DNA of 64,000 bases from CAYXDO01 sp964463485 (GCA_964463485.1 CAYXDO010000038.1:1-64000), one strand, 5' to 3'. Counted from the stretch's first letter, positions 40,974-50,156 are shown. Notes: generated by a model from the letters alone, not told the origin. A program made the numbers and translations.

Positions 40974-42761
40974 CTATGCGTTGGCCTCGGGGAAGACTTC
41001 GGGGCGCTCTGCGAACAATCGTCCGATCAGGAAGCCTTGGACACACGCGCAATATCCCAATCCGCCCAAGAAGAATGCGAACAGGGCACCCAAGCCAGCG
41101 ACTCCGCCGAGCTTCAGGAAGATGAAGAAGGGCGCCACCAGGAGGAAGATTCCGAGGCCTGCGATCGCCGCATACTCTCTTCCGCCTCGCGCGGCGACGG
41201 GCAGCACAGCGAGCGGATTGAAGGCCGCCCAGAGGCTTCCGCCGACACAGGCGACCGCGATGGAGATCGGCCAGTAGTAGAAGGCGAAGAGAATCGAGAG
41301 CGCCAGGAGGAGGATCTGACCCGTCGGGATGCCTTTCCAGGCTTTGGTGAAGGCCGCCACGGGGTCGACGCCGTCCGAAGGCGAGCTATCGGACCCGGCC
41401 ATACTCGCATATTCTTCGTCGCCCTCGGGCTCCCAGTCTTCATCTTCGTCCTCGTCATCATACCCTCGTGGTTCTTCGATTTGGTAGGAGCTGGGTTTGA
41501 AGGTGTCCGGCATGACGATGATGAACCCGCGCCGCGGATAGACCTTTACGTACCCACCGCCGATTCGTTTCGCGACTTGGGCTTTGTCGTTTTCGGAGAA
41601 TCGGACCGTCTTGCCTTCTCCGTTGACGAAGGGCTCGTCGTAGTCGAGCTGCGCGAACTTTCCTTGCTCGGAAGCATACTTTTTCTGGAGTTGCTCCATG
41701 TCGGCCTCCAGCTCGACGGACGCGCGCTCGGCGACGCCCATCCCAATCTTGAAAGCGAAGAGGGCGGGCACGCCCCACAGGACGATGGCCAACAGAATCA
41801 GCACCATTCCAGGCAACACGAGCTCGCTGCGCAGATTGTTGAGGGCGAAGAGTTTAGGCGCGCGACGGTCTCCTTCCATACCGATGGCGATCGAGGCTGC
41901 GAAATAGTTTCCGAGCAGACCGACGAAGGCGAACCTGGCGATTCCGCCGAGGCCACCTGGCAGCAGAATTCCGCCGACCAAGACCGCGGCGAGGAGCGGG
42001 ATCCAAGCCGCGCCAGGGCCGCGGAAGGCGATAGTCAAGGCATCGACGAAGCTCGGCCAGAATCCTTTCGCAGGCGACTCTGGTCTGGCCTCGGACTCTC
42101 GCGGCGCCGGGCTCGACAGCGACAGCACCGCGGGCACCTGGCGAGGTCCGGGATCTTGCCCCGCAAGCGCCGGGTGGGAGCCTGAGCTGCGCGCCGGAGC
42201 GCGGGCTTGACTTCCAATGATCGCCGCGGCCCCAGGCAAGCTGGGGGCTCTGGGCCTCGGCGAACCAGAGATCGGCGAACCAGAGATCGGCGAACCAGAA
42301 ATCGGCGAACCAGAAATCGGCGAACCAGAGATCGGCGAACCGGAGATCGGCGAACCGGAGATCGGCGAACCAGAGATCGGCGAACCAGAAATCGGCGAAC
42401 CAGAGATCGGCGAACCGGAGATCGGCGAACCCGAGATCGGTGAACCAGAAATCGGCGAACCGGAAATCGGCGAACCGGAGATCGGCGAACCAGAAATCGG
42501 AGAGCCCGAGATGGGTGCGACATCCCGAGGGCGCACGCCCGGTGATGATGGGCCGCGTGTCCCGTGGAGAGGGCGCTCGGTCGCCGGGGCCGTCGGGCTC
42601 GAGCGGGAGGTGGCCCGAGGGACGAGGCCGAGGCGTGCGTAGACGACGCCGCACCTTGCACATGAGTCGCTCGGCGGCTGCACGAGCCCGCAGGAGGGAC
42701 ATTGGATGGAATCGTTGGGTCCGGACCCGCTCCCAGAGCCTCCGGCGTTTGTGCTCCCCAT
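40974..42761 (-). CDS. Zinc-ribbon membrane protein with 17 PISGS repeats
   Basis: A 595-residue protein. Residues ~20-40 form a zinc ribbon (CPSCGLVQPPSDSCARCG). Residues ~82-168 are 17 exact Pro-Ile-Ser-Gly-Ser repeats. A Pro/Ala/Ser linker follows, then about five to six membrane segments (LLAAVLVGGILL, MVLILLAIVLWGVPALF, ILLLALSILFAFYYW). An acidic segment lies near residues 440-455. The layout suggests a cytoplasmic ribbon on a flexible stalk attached to a YIP1-like membrane part. The function is unknown; the repeat length is likely to vary between strains. Confidence 0.8.
   Translation of the reverse strand: MGSTNAGGSGSGSGPNDSIQCPSCGLVQPPSDSCARCGVVYARLGLVPRATSRSSPTAPATERPLHGTRGPSSPGVRPRDVAPISGSPISGSPISGSPISGSPISGSPISGSPISGSPISGSPISGSPISGSPISGSPISGSPISGSPISGSPISGSPISGSPISGSPRPRAPSLPGAAAIIGSQARAPARSSGSHPALAGQDPGPRQVPAVLSLSSPAPRESEARPESPAKGFWPSFVDALTIAFRGPGAAWIPLLAAVLVGGILLPGGLGGIARFAFVGLLGNYFAASIAIGMEGDRRAPKLFALNNLRSELVLPGMVLILLAIVLWGVPALFAFKIGMGVAERASVELEADMEQLQKKYASEQGKFAQLDYDEPFVNGEGKTVRFSENDKAQVAKRIGGGYVKVYPRRGFIIVMPDTFKPSSYQIEEPRGYDDEDEDEDWEPEGDEEYASMAGSDSSPSDGVDPVAAFTKAWKGIPTGQILLLALSILFAFYYWPISIAVACVGGSLWAAFNPLAVLPVAARGGREYAAIAGLGIFLLVAPFFIFLKLGGVAGLGALFAFFLGGLGYCACVQGFLIGRLFAERPEVFPEANA
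42261..42515 (-). repeat. 17-unit 15-base coding repeat (PISGS)
   Basis: Seventeen 15-base units (minus-strand consensus CCGATCTCTGGTTCG). Units differ at several bases, but each change is synonymous in the PISGS frame: ATC/ATT, TCT/TCC/TCG, TCG/TCA/TCT, GGT/GGC, CCG/CCC. All six frames are free of stops across the array, so long shadow ORFs appear on both strands. Confidence 0.95.
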
Positions 42762-42934
42762 CCCTCGAAGCTATCGCGAACGCGGACCGTCTTGAAGGGG
42801 CCACCTGGCGGATCTTGTGCGACAGAAGAGCGCAGCCGCCCAACCCGCAAGGCACCGTGAGGAGATGATTTGCAGCATTCCCATCCTTTCCACGGATGCA
42901 CTGAGGGCCCGTATCCTACTGTCCCAAGGTGGCG

Positions 42935-42997
42935 GGTAGGGATCCTTCAGAGCCCTTGGAGGCCAAGTGATCCGACAATTCTTTTGCGGGCCCTAAG
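42935..42997. repeat. Dispersed intergenic repeat, copy 3
   Basis: Matches 4-67 over the full length and shares the core with 6921-6942. It lies between the stop of the minus-strand gene at 43048 and the start of the zinc-ribbon gene at 42761. The rest of 42762-43047 shows no gene. Confidence 0.6.
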
Positions 42998-43047
42998 CGC
43001 GCAAGCACGAGCAGGAGCGGAGCAGGAAGATCTGATTTGCTTGGGAG

Positions 43048-43542
43048 TCAGGGGAGCGGCGGCTCGACCAAGGTGAGCTCTCTGACCTCGGTCGTCGTTT
43101 CGCCTTCTAGGTGCAGCTCGAGCGTCGCCGTTCCGGTCGAGAGGCCCGCCAGGCCGATGACGAGGCGGGCCGCCCCATCGTCTGTGCGACGCCGAGCTGA
43201 GCTTCTTGCGTTCGGGGTGACGAGCTGAGCCCCCCTTGCGCCCTCGACGACGAGCTCGCCGGACACCGGGCACCGGCGCCCCACGGCGTTGAGCGGCAGC
43301 CAAAGCTCCCGCTTGTGGCTGTGATCGTGACCGGGCCGCGCGCGCTCGGCTGCAGGCTCGAGCGGCCCGTCGAGGTTCACGTGACAAATCACCCGAACGC
43401 TCGAAGCCGCGGGCATAATCTCGCGCGCGGTCATGGTTTCGTTCGAGCTCGCGGTGCGCCTCGGGGCCTCCCTTGACTCGGCGATCAACAAGCCCACGAC
43501 GATGGCGATCCCGCTGCACATCAGGACGATCCGCCTCTTCAT
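43048..43542 (-). CDS. Small exported protein, unknown
   Basis: A 164-residue protein starting at MKRRIVLMCSGIAIVVGLLIA, a signal or anchor. The longer frame up to 43848 overlaps the opposite gene and is not used. The mature part has one Cys pair (VICHVNL, GRRCPVSGEL) and a beta-sandwich-like end (ARLVIGLAGLSTGTATLELHLEGETT), possibly a small adhesive or binding domain. It is divergent from the SpmA-SpmB gene (48 bases). The function is unknown. Confidence 0.6.
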   Translation of the reverse strand: MKRRIVLMCSGIAIVVGLLIAESREAPRRTASSNETMTAREIMPAASSVRVICHVNLDGPLEPAAERARPGHDHSHKRELWLPLNAVGRRCPVSGELVVEGARGAQLVTPNARSSARRRTDDGAARLVIGLAGLSTGTATLELHLEGETTTEVRELTLVEPPLP

Positions 43543-43590
43543 GCGAGCGTCCGGGACGGCGAGATCTGCCTCTGGTACAGTGCGCGCCGC

Positions 43591-44901
43591 GTGCTGAACG
43601 CGCTCTTTGCCTTGTTCATCGTGGGCTCCGTGCTCGCTGGAGCCTACGCCGGCAAGATGCTCGAGGTCACGGACGCCGGCATAAAGGCCGCGAAGAGCTC
43701 CGTCGAGCTCGCGATCGGCCTCGTCGGCCAGATGGCCTTGTGGCTGGGCTTCATGCGGATCGTGCGGGACGCCGGGCTCATGGCCGCTACCGCTCGAGGG
43801 CTCGGCAGGGTGCTCGGGCCGCTGTTCCGCGACATTCCGAAAGGCCATCCAGCGATGGGAGCGGTCGTGATGAACGTCGCGGCCAACATGCTCGGGCTCG
43901 CCAACGCCGCGACTCCCTTCGGGCTCAAGGCGATGAGAGAGCTCGACAAGCTCAATCCGCGCCCGGGCGTGACCACCAACTCGATGTCGATGTTCCTGGC
44001 GATCAACACCTCAGGGGTCGCGGTCCTGCCGCTCGGCGTCATCGGCGTTCGTGCGACCATGGGTTCGACGAACGCCGCGGGGATCGTTCTGCCTTCGATT
44101 CTGGCGACCGCGTGTTCGACCCTCACTGCCATCATCGTCGCCAAGTCTCTCGAAAACCGGACTCGCTTCGCTCCGGAGCGATTCGAGGCAGGCGAGCGAA
44201 GGGTCGATGACGGCGAGATCAAAGGGATGAGCGAGGCGCAGGAGGTGGCAAATCTCTCGGTGGTCTCCAGTCGTCCGGGGCTGGTGGCGCTCCTCGTGTT
44301 TCTCGCGGCCCTGGTCGCACTCTCCGGCCGAACGTACGTCGCGCTGCCCGCTGAGCAGCAAGGCTTCGCCTTCATTCGAGACGTACTCTCTTCATGGCTG
44401 CTCCCAGTGCTCATGGGCTTCATCGTGATGCTCGGACTCTGGCGGAGCGTGAAGGTGTACGAATCGTTCATCAAGGGAGCCAAGGAGGGCTTCGACATCG
44501 CCGTGATGATCATCCCGTACCTCGTCGCGATTTTGGTCGGGATCGGAATGTTCCGGGCGTCGGGACTCATGGATGGGTTTGTCTCGTTGGTGGCCCCGCT
44601 GACCGCGCTCATCGGAATGCCCGCGGAGCTCGTACCCATGGCGATCATTCGTCCCCTGAGTGGGTCCGGAGCGATGGGTGTGATGACCGAGACGATGAAG
44701 ACTCATGGGCCTGACTCGTTCCTCGGCTTCGCGGTCTCGGTGATGAACGGAAGCACGGAGACGACGTTCTACGTGCTGGCGGTCTATTTCGGGAGCGTGG
44801 GTGTTCGAGCGACTCGCCACACGCTCTACCCGTGCATCGCGGCGGACTTCGTCGGCTTGTTGTCCGCGGTGTATTGGTCGCGGGTGTTCTTCTCTCCTTG
44901 A
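43591..44901 (+). CDS. spmAB: SpmA-SpmB-type fused membrane protein (nucleoside-recognition domains)
   Basis: A 436-residue membrane protein with two nucleoside-recognition (Gate) domains. The N-terminal half resembles SpmA (MNVAANMLGLANAATPFGLKA) and the C-terminal half resembles SpmB (PLSGSGAMGVMTETM, then GSTETTFYVLAVYFGSVG), joined by a charged loop at about 190-215. In Bacillus the two are separate genes needed for spore-core dehydration; fused forms are widespread in proteobacteria with unclear roles. Gate proteins may transport a small molecule. A role in myxospore maturation is possible but not shown. Confidence 0.87.
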   Translation: MLNALFALFIVGSVLAGAYAGKMLEVTDAGIKAAKSSVELAIGLVGQMALWLGFMRIVRDAGLMAATARGLGRVLGPLFRDIPKGHPAMGAVVMNVAANMLGLANAATPFGLKAMRELDKLNPRPGVTTNSMSMFLAINTSGVAVLPLGVIGVRATMGSTNAAGIVLPSILATACSTLTAIIVAKSLENRTRFAPERFEAGERRVDDGEIKGMSEAQEVANLSVVSSRPGLVALLVFLAALVALSGRTYVALPAEQQGFAFIRDVLSSWLLPVLMGFIVMLGLWRSVKVYESFIKGAKEGFDIAVMIIPYLVAILVGIGMFRASGLMDGFVSLVAPLTALIGMPAELVPMAIIRPLSGSGAMGVMTETMKTHGPDSFLGFAVSVMNGSTETTFYVLAVYFGSVGVRATRHTLYPCIAADFVGLLSAVYWSRVFFSP

Positions 44902-44939
44902 GTGCAGGGCCGAGACGAGCTCCAGATCACTGCGAACGA

Positions 44940-47510
44940 TCACATCGTCCAGGCCCCGTCGGCGTTTCCATCCACGAAGATCGGGTTCGTGAAGGCCCAC
45001 GAGGGTCGCCCTCGCGGCCAGCTTTGGTTGGGCTCTGCGCCGCGGACTCGCAAGATGATCCAGGCGTCGCGGCCGCTTGGAATGGGCGTGCGGATCTCGC
45101 CGCGAAAGCGTTCGACGTCTTGCGAATCGACGATGACGGAGGTTGCGACGGCTCCGTTGACGATGACTTCGATCGTGTCGACGTCGACCCACGAAGGAGC
45201 CGCGACGCGGGCCGATACCATGACCTCCGAGCCGTTCGCGGTGATCGTGTCGCCTAGCGAAGCGCCTTGGATCTTCATTTCCACGAACGGGCCGCAGGTG
45301 ATGATCATGTGTCCGGCTTTGGTGGATTTTCGGAAATCATCGAGGCTCGCGCGGGCTGGGTCGTCGGTGGGCATGGCGACGTACGTTCGCGGGAAGCCCA
45401 TTTCTCCCTCCTCGGCGCGGTGACTGTCGGTTGACCCGGTGGCCCACTTCTTCTGCCCGTGGTTGAGGAACGAAAACCAGTCCGCCATCACGTTTTCGAG
45501 ATCGTTGGTGCCACAGCCATTGGCGACCTCGATTCCGTCGAACTCCGAGGAGAAGTCGTCGCGTCGAGCCTTGAAGACGTCGCGGTCGAAACCCATCGAC
45601 GTGAAGTAGCCTTTGATCGCGGTCGATCTCGGATGATTTGCTTGAACGTACGGATCGCCGGCGTTCGCGCGGATCGCGGCGAAGGTCTTCGCGGGGGGGA
45701 GTCCGATCCAATCGATGCGGCCGTTGCCGGGTTTGTTTGGATCGGCGACGAGCGGGAACCCGTTGAAGTGACCGTAGGTGGTGGTGCTGATTTCGCTGCC
45801 GACTATCCCTTTCATGAAGGCGCCCAGTCCGAGTTTCTCGATGGCTGGGTTGAAGTCGCCGATGGCTTCGTGTTCGGTGGAGATAGGGAGCTCGAGGCCT
45901 TCGACGACCATGGCCTTGACCTTGAAGGGGTAGCGGTCGGGGCTGTCGGTGGAGAGCTGCGCGTGGATATGAGTATCGGAGGCGAGCCAGCCGGTGGTGT
46001 CGACGACTCTTCGAACCACGAAGCTCACCTCTTTGGACTCGCCTGGCTCGAGGCTGACCGAGCTGGTGGCGACCTCGTATTCAGCGCCTCGGGAGGCCCA
46101 CAGCGCGTAGTGGCCTGGGCGCACGGCGAGGGTACCCGAGCCGGTGATGGCGTACTCGGTTTTTTGCACGCCGCCCGGCTCGGCGTTGACGCCGAAGCGC
46201 TCGGGGAGTCGGTCGGGTGCGCCTTCGGTGGGGACGATGCTGAGCTTGGCCGGAATGAGTCGGTCGGCCTCGTCGGCGATTCGGTAGGTCAAGGACGCGG
46301 TGAGCTCGAGCTCGACGTCGGCCTGGGCGTCCCCTTCGCTCGCGACGGTGACTTCACGTGGCGGTGAGATCGGGTGGCCCTCGGCGGAAACGACGATCTT
46401 GTAGCTTCCCGGAGGCACCCTAGCGGAGTACGAGCCGTCGGCGAGGGTTCGAGTCTGAGTGACGAAATCGCGATCGGTGGAGCGCGGAGACGCCTCGAGG
46501 ACGTTGACCTTCGCGCCTGCCACGGCCATGCCGCCGGAGGTCACTCTGCCGTTCAACGAGCCGAGCGTGGGCCCGCCGGTGAGGCGCTGCCACCGCTCCT
46601 GAGTTCGGGAGACATCGCCGTCGGTGACGATGAGGATGTGCTCGAACGAGAGAGTCTCCTGCGCGCGAATCGTCATGGGGTCGCCTAGGCCGGCGATCAC
46701 CGCGGTCCCGGCGTCGCTGTAGATGAAAGAGAGTGCGACATCCGGTCGGTAGTACAGGTATCCGACGTCGTCATCGAAAGCGGCGAAGTAGGGGCCCGTA
46801 GCGCCCGAATCGGGAGTGACGAAGCCCCAACCAGGAAGAAAAGGTCTCGAGTGACTGAAGAGGAAGCCGATGATGGGCAGACCAATCTCTGCGGTGACTT
46901 TGTCGGGCGCCACGTTCTTGGCCGAGTACTTCATACGGACCCAGTCGGCGTCGGGTTCCAGCGTGTACTCTGCGGTGACCTCGAGCGTGGGCCTGGAGCC
47001 GCTCAGGATGTTGCCCAAGAGCGCATCGAAGAGCGGAATGCCGTCGGCGCGCCCCTCCACGCGAATCACCGCCGGCCCCCCGTCTCTGCCGTCCTTGGCA
47101 ATGACGATGTTGCTCGGATGCAGCACCGCCAGATCGAGTCCAATCAATACTTCGCCGAACGTCGTTCGACCCAGTTGGCCCGGCCGAACGACGTCCGCGT
47201 CGATGATGTTGCCGCCGTAAGGCAGGAGCCCTCGGCCGAGATCTTTGGCGGCCACGATGACCGCGATCTTCGAGTTGTAGAGCTTGAAGTCCCCGAGGCC
47301 GGCTTTGGCTTCGTCACCTCCGATGAGCTCGGAGCTCTTCGTGATGATGCCGGCGCGGGCTTGGCCGCCGGACAAGAGCTCGTCGAGGGGAAGCGGGGCG
47401 CGGTCGGGCTCAGTCGAGCACGCGAGGGAGAGGAGCGCGACGGCCTCGAAGACTTTCCGCGCGCTAGATTCGATTCTCTTGGTCGAACCGAGAACGTTCG
47501 AGACACTCAT
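44940..47510 (-). CDS. PHP-domain lipoprotein with carboxypeptidase-regulatory-like domain
   Basis: An 856-residue lipoprotein. The start at 47510 overlaps the upstream stop (ATGA) and gives a signal ending LLSLACST. Residues ~30-320 are a beta-rich domain of unknown role. About 335-430 form a carboxypeptidase-regulatory-like beta-sandwich (GRVTSGGMAVAGAKVNV, GSYSARVPPGSYKIVV). From ~520 a PHP metal-dependent hydrolase domain follows (SDTHIHAQLS, STEHEAIGDF, QANHPRS, GSTDSHRAEE), like the CehA/McbA group. It probably hydrolyses a phosphoester or related bond outside the cytoplasm; the substrate is unknown. Confidence 0.82.
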   Translation of the reverse strand: MSVSNVLGSTKRIESSARKVFEAVALLSLACSTEPDRAPLPLDELLSGGQARAGIITKSSELIGGDEAKAGLGDFKLYNSKIAVIVAAKDLGRGLLPYGGNIIDADVVRPGQLGRTTFGEVLIGLDLAVLHPSNIVIAKDGRDGGPAVIRVEGRADGIPLFDALLGNILSGSRPTLEVTAEYTLEPDADWVRMKYSAKNVAPDKVTAEIGLPIIGFLFSHSRPFLPGWGFVTPDSGATGPYFAAFDDDVGYLYYRPDVALSFIYSDAGTAVIAGLGDPMTIRAQETLSFEHILIVTDGDVSRTQERWQRLTGGPTLGSLNGRVTSGGMAVAGAKVNVLEASPRSTDRDFVTQTRTLADGSYSARVPPGSYKIVVSAEGHPISPPREVTVASEGDAQADVELELTASLTYRIADEADRLIPAKLSIVPTEGAPDRLPERFGVNAEPGGVQKTEYAITGSGTLAVRPGHYALWASRGAEYEVATSSVSLEPGESKEVSFVVRRVVDTTGWLASDTHIHAQLSTDSPDRYPFKVKAMVVEGLELPISTEHEAIGDFNPAIEKLGLGAFMKGIVGSEISTTTYGHFNGFPLVADPNKPGNGRIDWIGLPPAKTFAAIRANAGDPYVQANHPRSTAIKGYFTSMGFDRDVFKARRDDFSSEFDGIEVANGCGTNDLENVMADWFSFLNHGQKKWATGSTDSHRAEEGEMGFPRTYVAMPTDDPARASLDDFRKSTKAGHMIITCGPFVEMKIQGASLGDTITANGSEVMVSARVAAPSWVDVDTIEVIVNGAVATSVIVDSQDVERFRGEIRTPIPSGRDAWIILRVRGAEPNQSWPRGRPSWAFTNPIFVDGNADGAWTM

Positions 47511-47767
47511 CCGCAGCGATCGCCGATGAACTCTTGGTCGTCCGTGCACTCACAGGTGCCTTCGATCTCTCGCCTCTTGAGGCTGGCGTTGCACTCTTCT
47601 TGCGCCTGGGACAGCGGAGCGGTCGTGCAGTAGCTCTCTTTGTGATTCGGATCCGGAAAGAAGGCACAATAGGTCCAGTGAGTCTTCTTCTGTTCGTCCA
47701 CGGGCGTGGGGGCGGACGTCCAGGCCGAGAGGAGGGTGAGGGCGGTGGCGGCGAGCAGGGCGCGCAT
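47507..47767 (-). CDS. Small secreted Cys-rich protein
   Basis: An 86-residue protein with signal peptide MRALLAATALTLLSAWTSA and six Cys residues in the mature part (YCAFFPDPNHKESYC, ECNASLKRREIEGTCEC, DRC), probably three disulfides. It overlaps the PHP-domain gene start by four bases (ATGA), so the two are translationally coupled and may act together. Confidence 0.68.
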   Translation of the reverse strand: MRALLAATALTLLSAWTSAPTPVDEQKKTHWTYCAFFPDPNHKESYCTTAPLSQAQEECNASLKRREIEGTCECTDDQEFIGDRCG

Positions 47768-47844
47768 TCAGGGACTATACACTCGGCGGGCCCGACGCTC
47801 CAGATGGGCCACGAGCCTTTACGACGCGTGGCTGAGCGAGCCTG

Positions 47845-48957
47845 CTACTCCCACTCGAGCTCGATTCGGTCCGGATCGTTAGGATCGGCCGGAGTGGGGT
47901 CTGGCTTGGCGGGCCCGCTTGGGGCCTTGGGCGCCTTCGGCCGCGCTTTGGCGGCTGGCTTGGTTTTTTCGCGGGGCGGCCTTGCCGCTGGTTCGACCTT
48001 CGCATCAGCCGGCTGGACCTCGGTCGGTTTGGGGTCCGGGGCCTTGGGCTCGAGCTTGGTGGGTTCCGGCTTGGCGGCGCGGGCGGTCAGCCCTCGAATC
48101 GCGTCATCCACCGATCCTGCGGTCGACGCGGGGAGGCCCAGCTCTGCGTGACGTCCGGCGGCATCGTGGACGACGACCTCTCCGGGCTTGGGGCGGTCCC
48201 CGGAGATGCCAACAGAGAAGGTTCCATCGGCGGCGACTGCGAATTTGGTCACCTCACCGCTCGCCGCGCGAACGTGAACTTCGGCGTGGGGCGAGGTTTT
48301 GCCGGAGAACACGGTCCGGCCTCCCCGGGTCGTGATCCCGGTGGCCTCGACCTCTAGCTGAGGGGGGCGCGCGCCGGGCTCGACCTTGGACCGGCTCACG
48401 ACGATCTCGCGACCCGGGCCGTAGGTCTCTTCCCGTCCCCTTTGTACGACGCGGACGTCTTCTCCGAGCACGGCAATCCAGGTTTCGTCCGCGCGCACCC
48501 AGAGCCCAAAGGAACGGCCACGAACGGTCAGACCGAGGTTCGAGACGACGGCCTCGACCGGCTGCGCTGCGCTCGACACGATCATCCGCCCGGAAGACGG
48601 GTACAGCGTGATGCTGCCACCCTTGGGAGACATGGACACGCGCGCCTCGTGGGAGAGGAGCACGTCGGTAGATCCGCGCTCGAGGCGCACCCAGGCATCG
48701 GGCGACTCGAGGCGGGCGCCCGCTGGTCGAAGCATCGAGTCTCCGACTCCGGCGGGCCTGGAGATCCCCGCCGGACTGACGATGAAGACCGATCCGGCCA
48801 CCGCTCGAACCGCGATGGGCGCGGGAGCTTCGAGCTCGAAGGCCGGCGACCGAGGTTGCGCGAGCCCGCGGCTCAACGTGTTGAGCGTGATGGCGCCGAC
48901 TCCTGAGATCAGCCCAGCGCTCACGAAACCAAGGACGACAGACTCACGCGAGCTCAT
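47845..48957 (-). CDS. FecR-like membrane protein with Pro/Lys-rich tail
   Basis: A 370-residue protein with an N-terminal membrane span (VVLGFVSAGLISGVGAITL). Residues ~50-190 are a FecR-type domain (AVAGSVFIVSPAG, GARLESPDAWVRLERGSTDVLL, MIVSSAAQPVEAVVSN, SFGLWVRADETWIAVLG). A second beta-rich unit follows. The last ~85 residues are Pro-, Lys- and Ala-rich, as in a peptidoglycan-spanning or flexible tail. In FecR proteins this domain relays periplasmic signals to a sigma factor, but no such partner is adjacent. It is the last gene of the operon that starts at 57952. Confidence 0.78.
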   Translation of the reverse strand: MSSRESVVLGFVSAGLISGVGAITLNTLSRGLAQPRSPAFELEAPAPIAVRAVAGSVFIVSPAGISRPAGVGDSMLRPAGARLESPDAWVRLERGSTDVLLSHEARVSMSPKGGSITLYPSSGRMIVSSAAQPVEAVVSNLGLTVRGRSFGLWVRADETWIAVLGEDVRVVQRGREETYGPGREIVVSRSKVEPGARPPQLEVEATGITTRGGRTVFSGKTSPHAEVHVRAASGEVTKFAVAADGTFSVGISGDRPKPGEVVVHDAAGRHAELGLPASTAGSVDDAIRGLTARAAKPEPTKLEPKAPDPKPTEVQPADAKVEPAARPPREKTKPAAKARPKAPKAPSGPAKPDPTPADPNDPDRIELEWE

Positions 48958-48974
48958 TCGCGGAGTTTACAGCG

Positions 48975-50156
48975 TCAATAGAGCGGCGGGTAGATCGCGA
49001 CGCGATCGCCTTCCACTCGATAGAAATAAGGTGCGGCGAAGGGCCATCGAAGGTCCCGCCGGTCAATCAAGCCGGCGTCCACGAGCGCTTCGAGCGATTC
49101 CGGGTAGCTCCCGGTCGAGAGCCGGAAAACCTCCGCGGCCTGGGCGAGCACCCGAACCTGACTGCTCGCGATGTGGTGCTGCGTGAAACGATCTTCGATC
49201 GGACCCGTGGCGCCGATGCGAATGCCGAACGCATCGCGATCCATGTTCTTGATCAACAACACCAAGAGGCCGATCAGGGCCGCGTAGACCGCGGTGCGCC
49301 CGAAGACCTCGGATACGTTGAATCGTATGACTGGGAGTCGGCGCTTTTTCTCGACCTTGGGCGCTTCCTCGGGCTTCGCGAGATCAGCCTCCGCGAGGTA
49401 TTCGCCGCCAACGAGGTGAACGACCCCGCGACAGGCTTCGAACTCTCCGAGTCGAGACAGGTGGATGATTTGCTGGAGCGTTCGGTCGGGGGCGACGAAC
49501 TCGTAGATGCGTCGCTCGCTGGCGCCGATCTCGTTGTCAGATCCGCCGCCAGATTCTGTGTCGCCGAAGCCAAACACGTCGGCGCCAGCGTCGAGGCCGC
49601 CGTCCTTGAGCTCGGGCAGGGGCCTCTTCTTCGTGAAGACGGTCGAGTAGGGCGGAAGGCGGCGTCGGATCGACGGCCACTCGTCGATCATCCGAAGACC
49701 CTCGAGCAGAATGTTCTCCGCCCGAATCGGATCGACGCCTTCGTCGGGGGGCGGCACGTCCGTCTGCTCGAACTCGTAGCTGCCGGTCTCCCAGAGGAAG
49801 AGCCGGTAGACCGTTTCGGTCATCTGCAGGCGGATGGTGTCTTTGAGGTCCTCGGGGGACACTGCACCCATCTTGAGGAGGATTGCGCCTAGGCGCTCTA
49901 GGGTGCGCGACTGTTCTTTGACCGCCTCTTCGAGCCTATCGCCGTCGAGCAGTCCTGCGTTTACGAGCATCGACCCGAGCAACATGTGCTTGGGGCGCGT
50001 GGGAGATTCGGCGCGCACGACGGAGCCTTCGAGGAAGCTGACCTTGACCTCGTCGACGTCGTCGCGAAGGACCAGGACGCCGGTCTTCGTCTGCTGACTG
50101 ATCAGCTGAAAGATGTCGGCGATTCCGAAGTCGCGAATGGTTCCACGAAGCGGCAT
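48975..50156 (-). CDS. DUF4388 (PATAN) protein with pseudopilin-like end
   Basis: A 393-residue protein. Residues 1-~170 are a DUF4388/PATAN unit (GTIRDFGIADIFQLISQQ, TGVLVLRDDVDEVKVSF, LGSMLVNAGLLDGDRL, QMTETVYRLFLWETGSYEF), a domain found in myxobacterial signalling proteins. A linker and one membrane span follow (TAVYAALIGLLVLLI, about 290-305). The end (LAQAAEVFRLSTGSYPESL, then LRWPFAAPYFYRVEGD) resembles the soluble part of GspG-type pseudopilins. It is six bases upstream-linked to the TPR/zinc-ribbon gene. A cytoplasmic sensor joined to a periplasmic pilin-like domain is inferred. Confidence 0.82.
   Translation of the reverse strand: MPLRGTIRDFGIADIFQLISQQTKTGVLVLRDDVDEVKVSFLEGSVVRAESPTRPKHMLLGSMLVNAGLLDGDRLEEAVKEQSRTLERLGAILLKMGAVSPEDLKDTIRLQMTETVYRLFLWETGSYEFEQTDVPPPDEGVDPIRAENILLEGLRMIDEWPSIRRRLPPYSTVFTKKRPLPELKDGGLDAGADVFGFGDTESGGGSDNEIGASERRIYEFVAPDRTLQQIIHLSRLGEFEACRGVVHLVGGEYLAEADLAKPEEAPKVEKKRRLPVIRFNVSEVFGRTAVYAALIGLLVLLIKNMDRDAFGIRIGATGPIEDRFTQHHIASSQVRVLAQAAEVFRLSTGSYPESLEALVDAGLIDRRDLRWPFAAPYFYRVEGDRVAIYPPLY

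Noticed and set aside
42207..42901. Several long ORFs on both strands at the 15-base repeats, or a CRISPR array
   Set aside because: The unit has no stop in any frame, so all ORFs but PISGS are by-products. There are no spacers, so it is not CRISPR.
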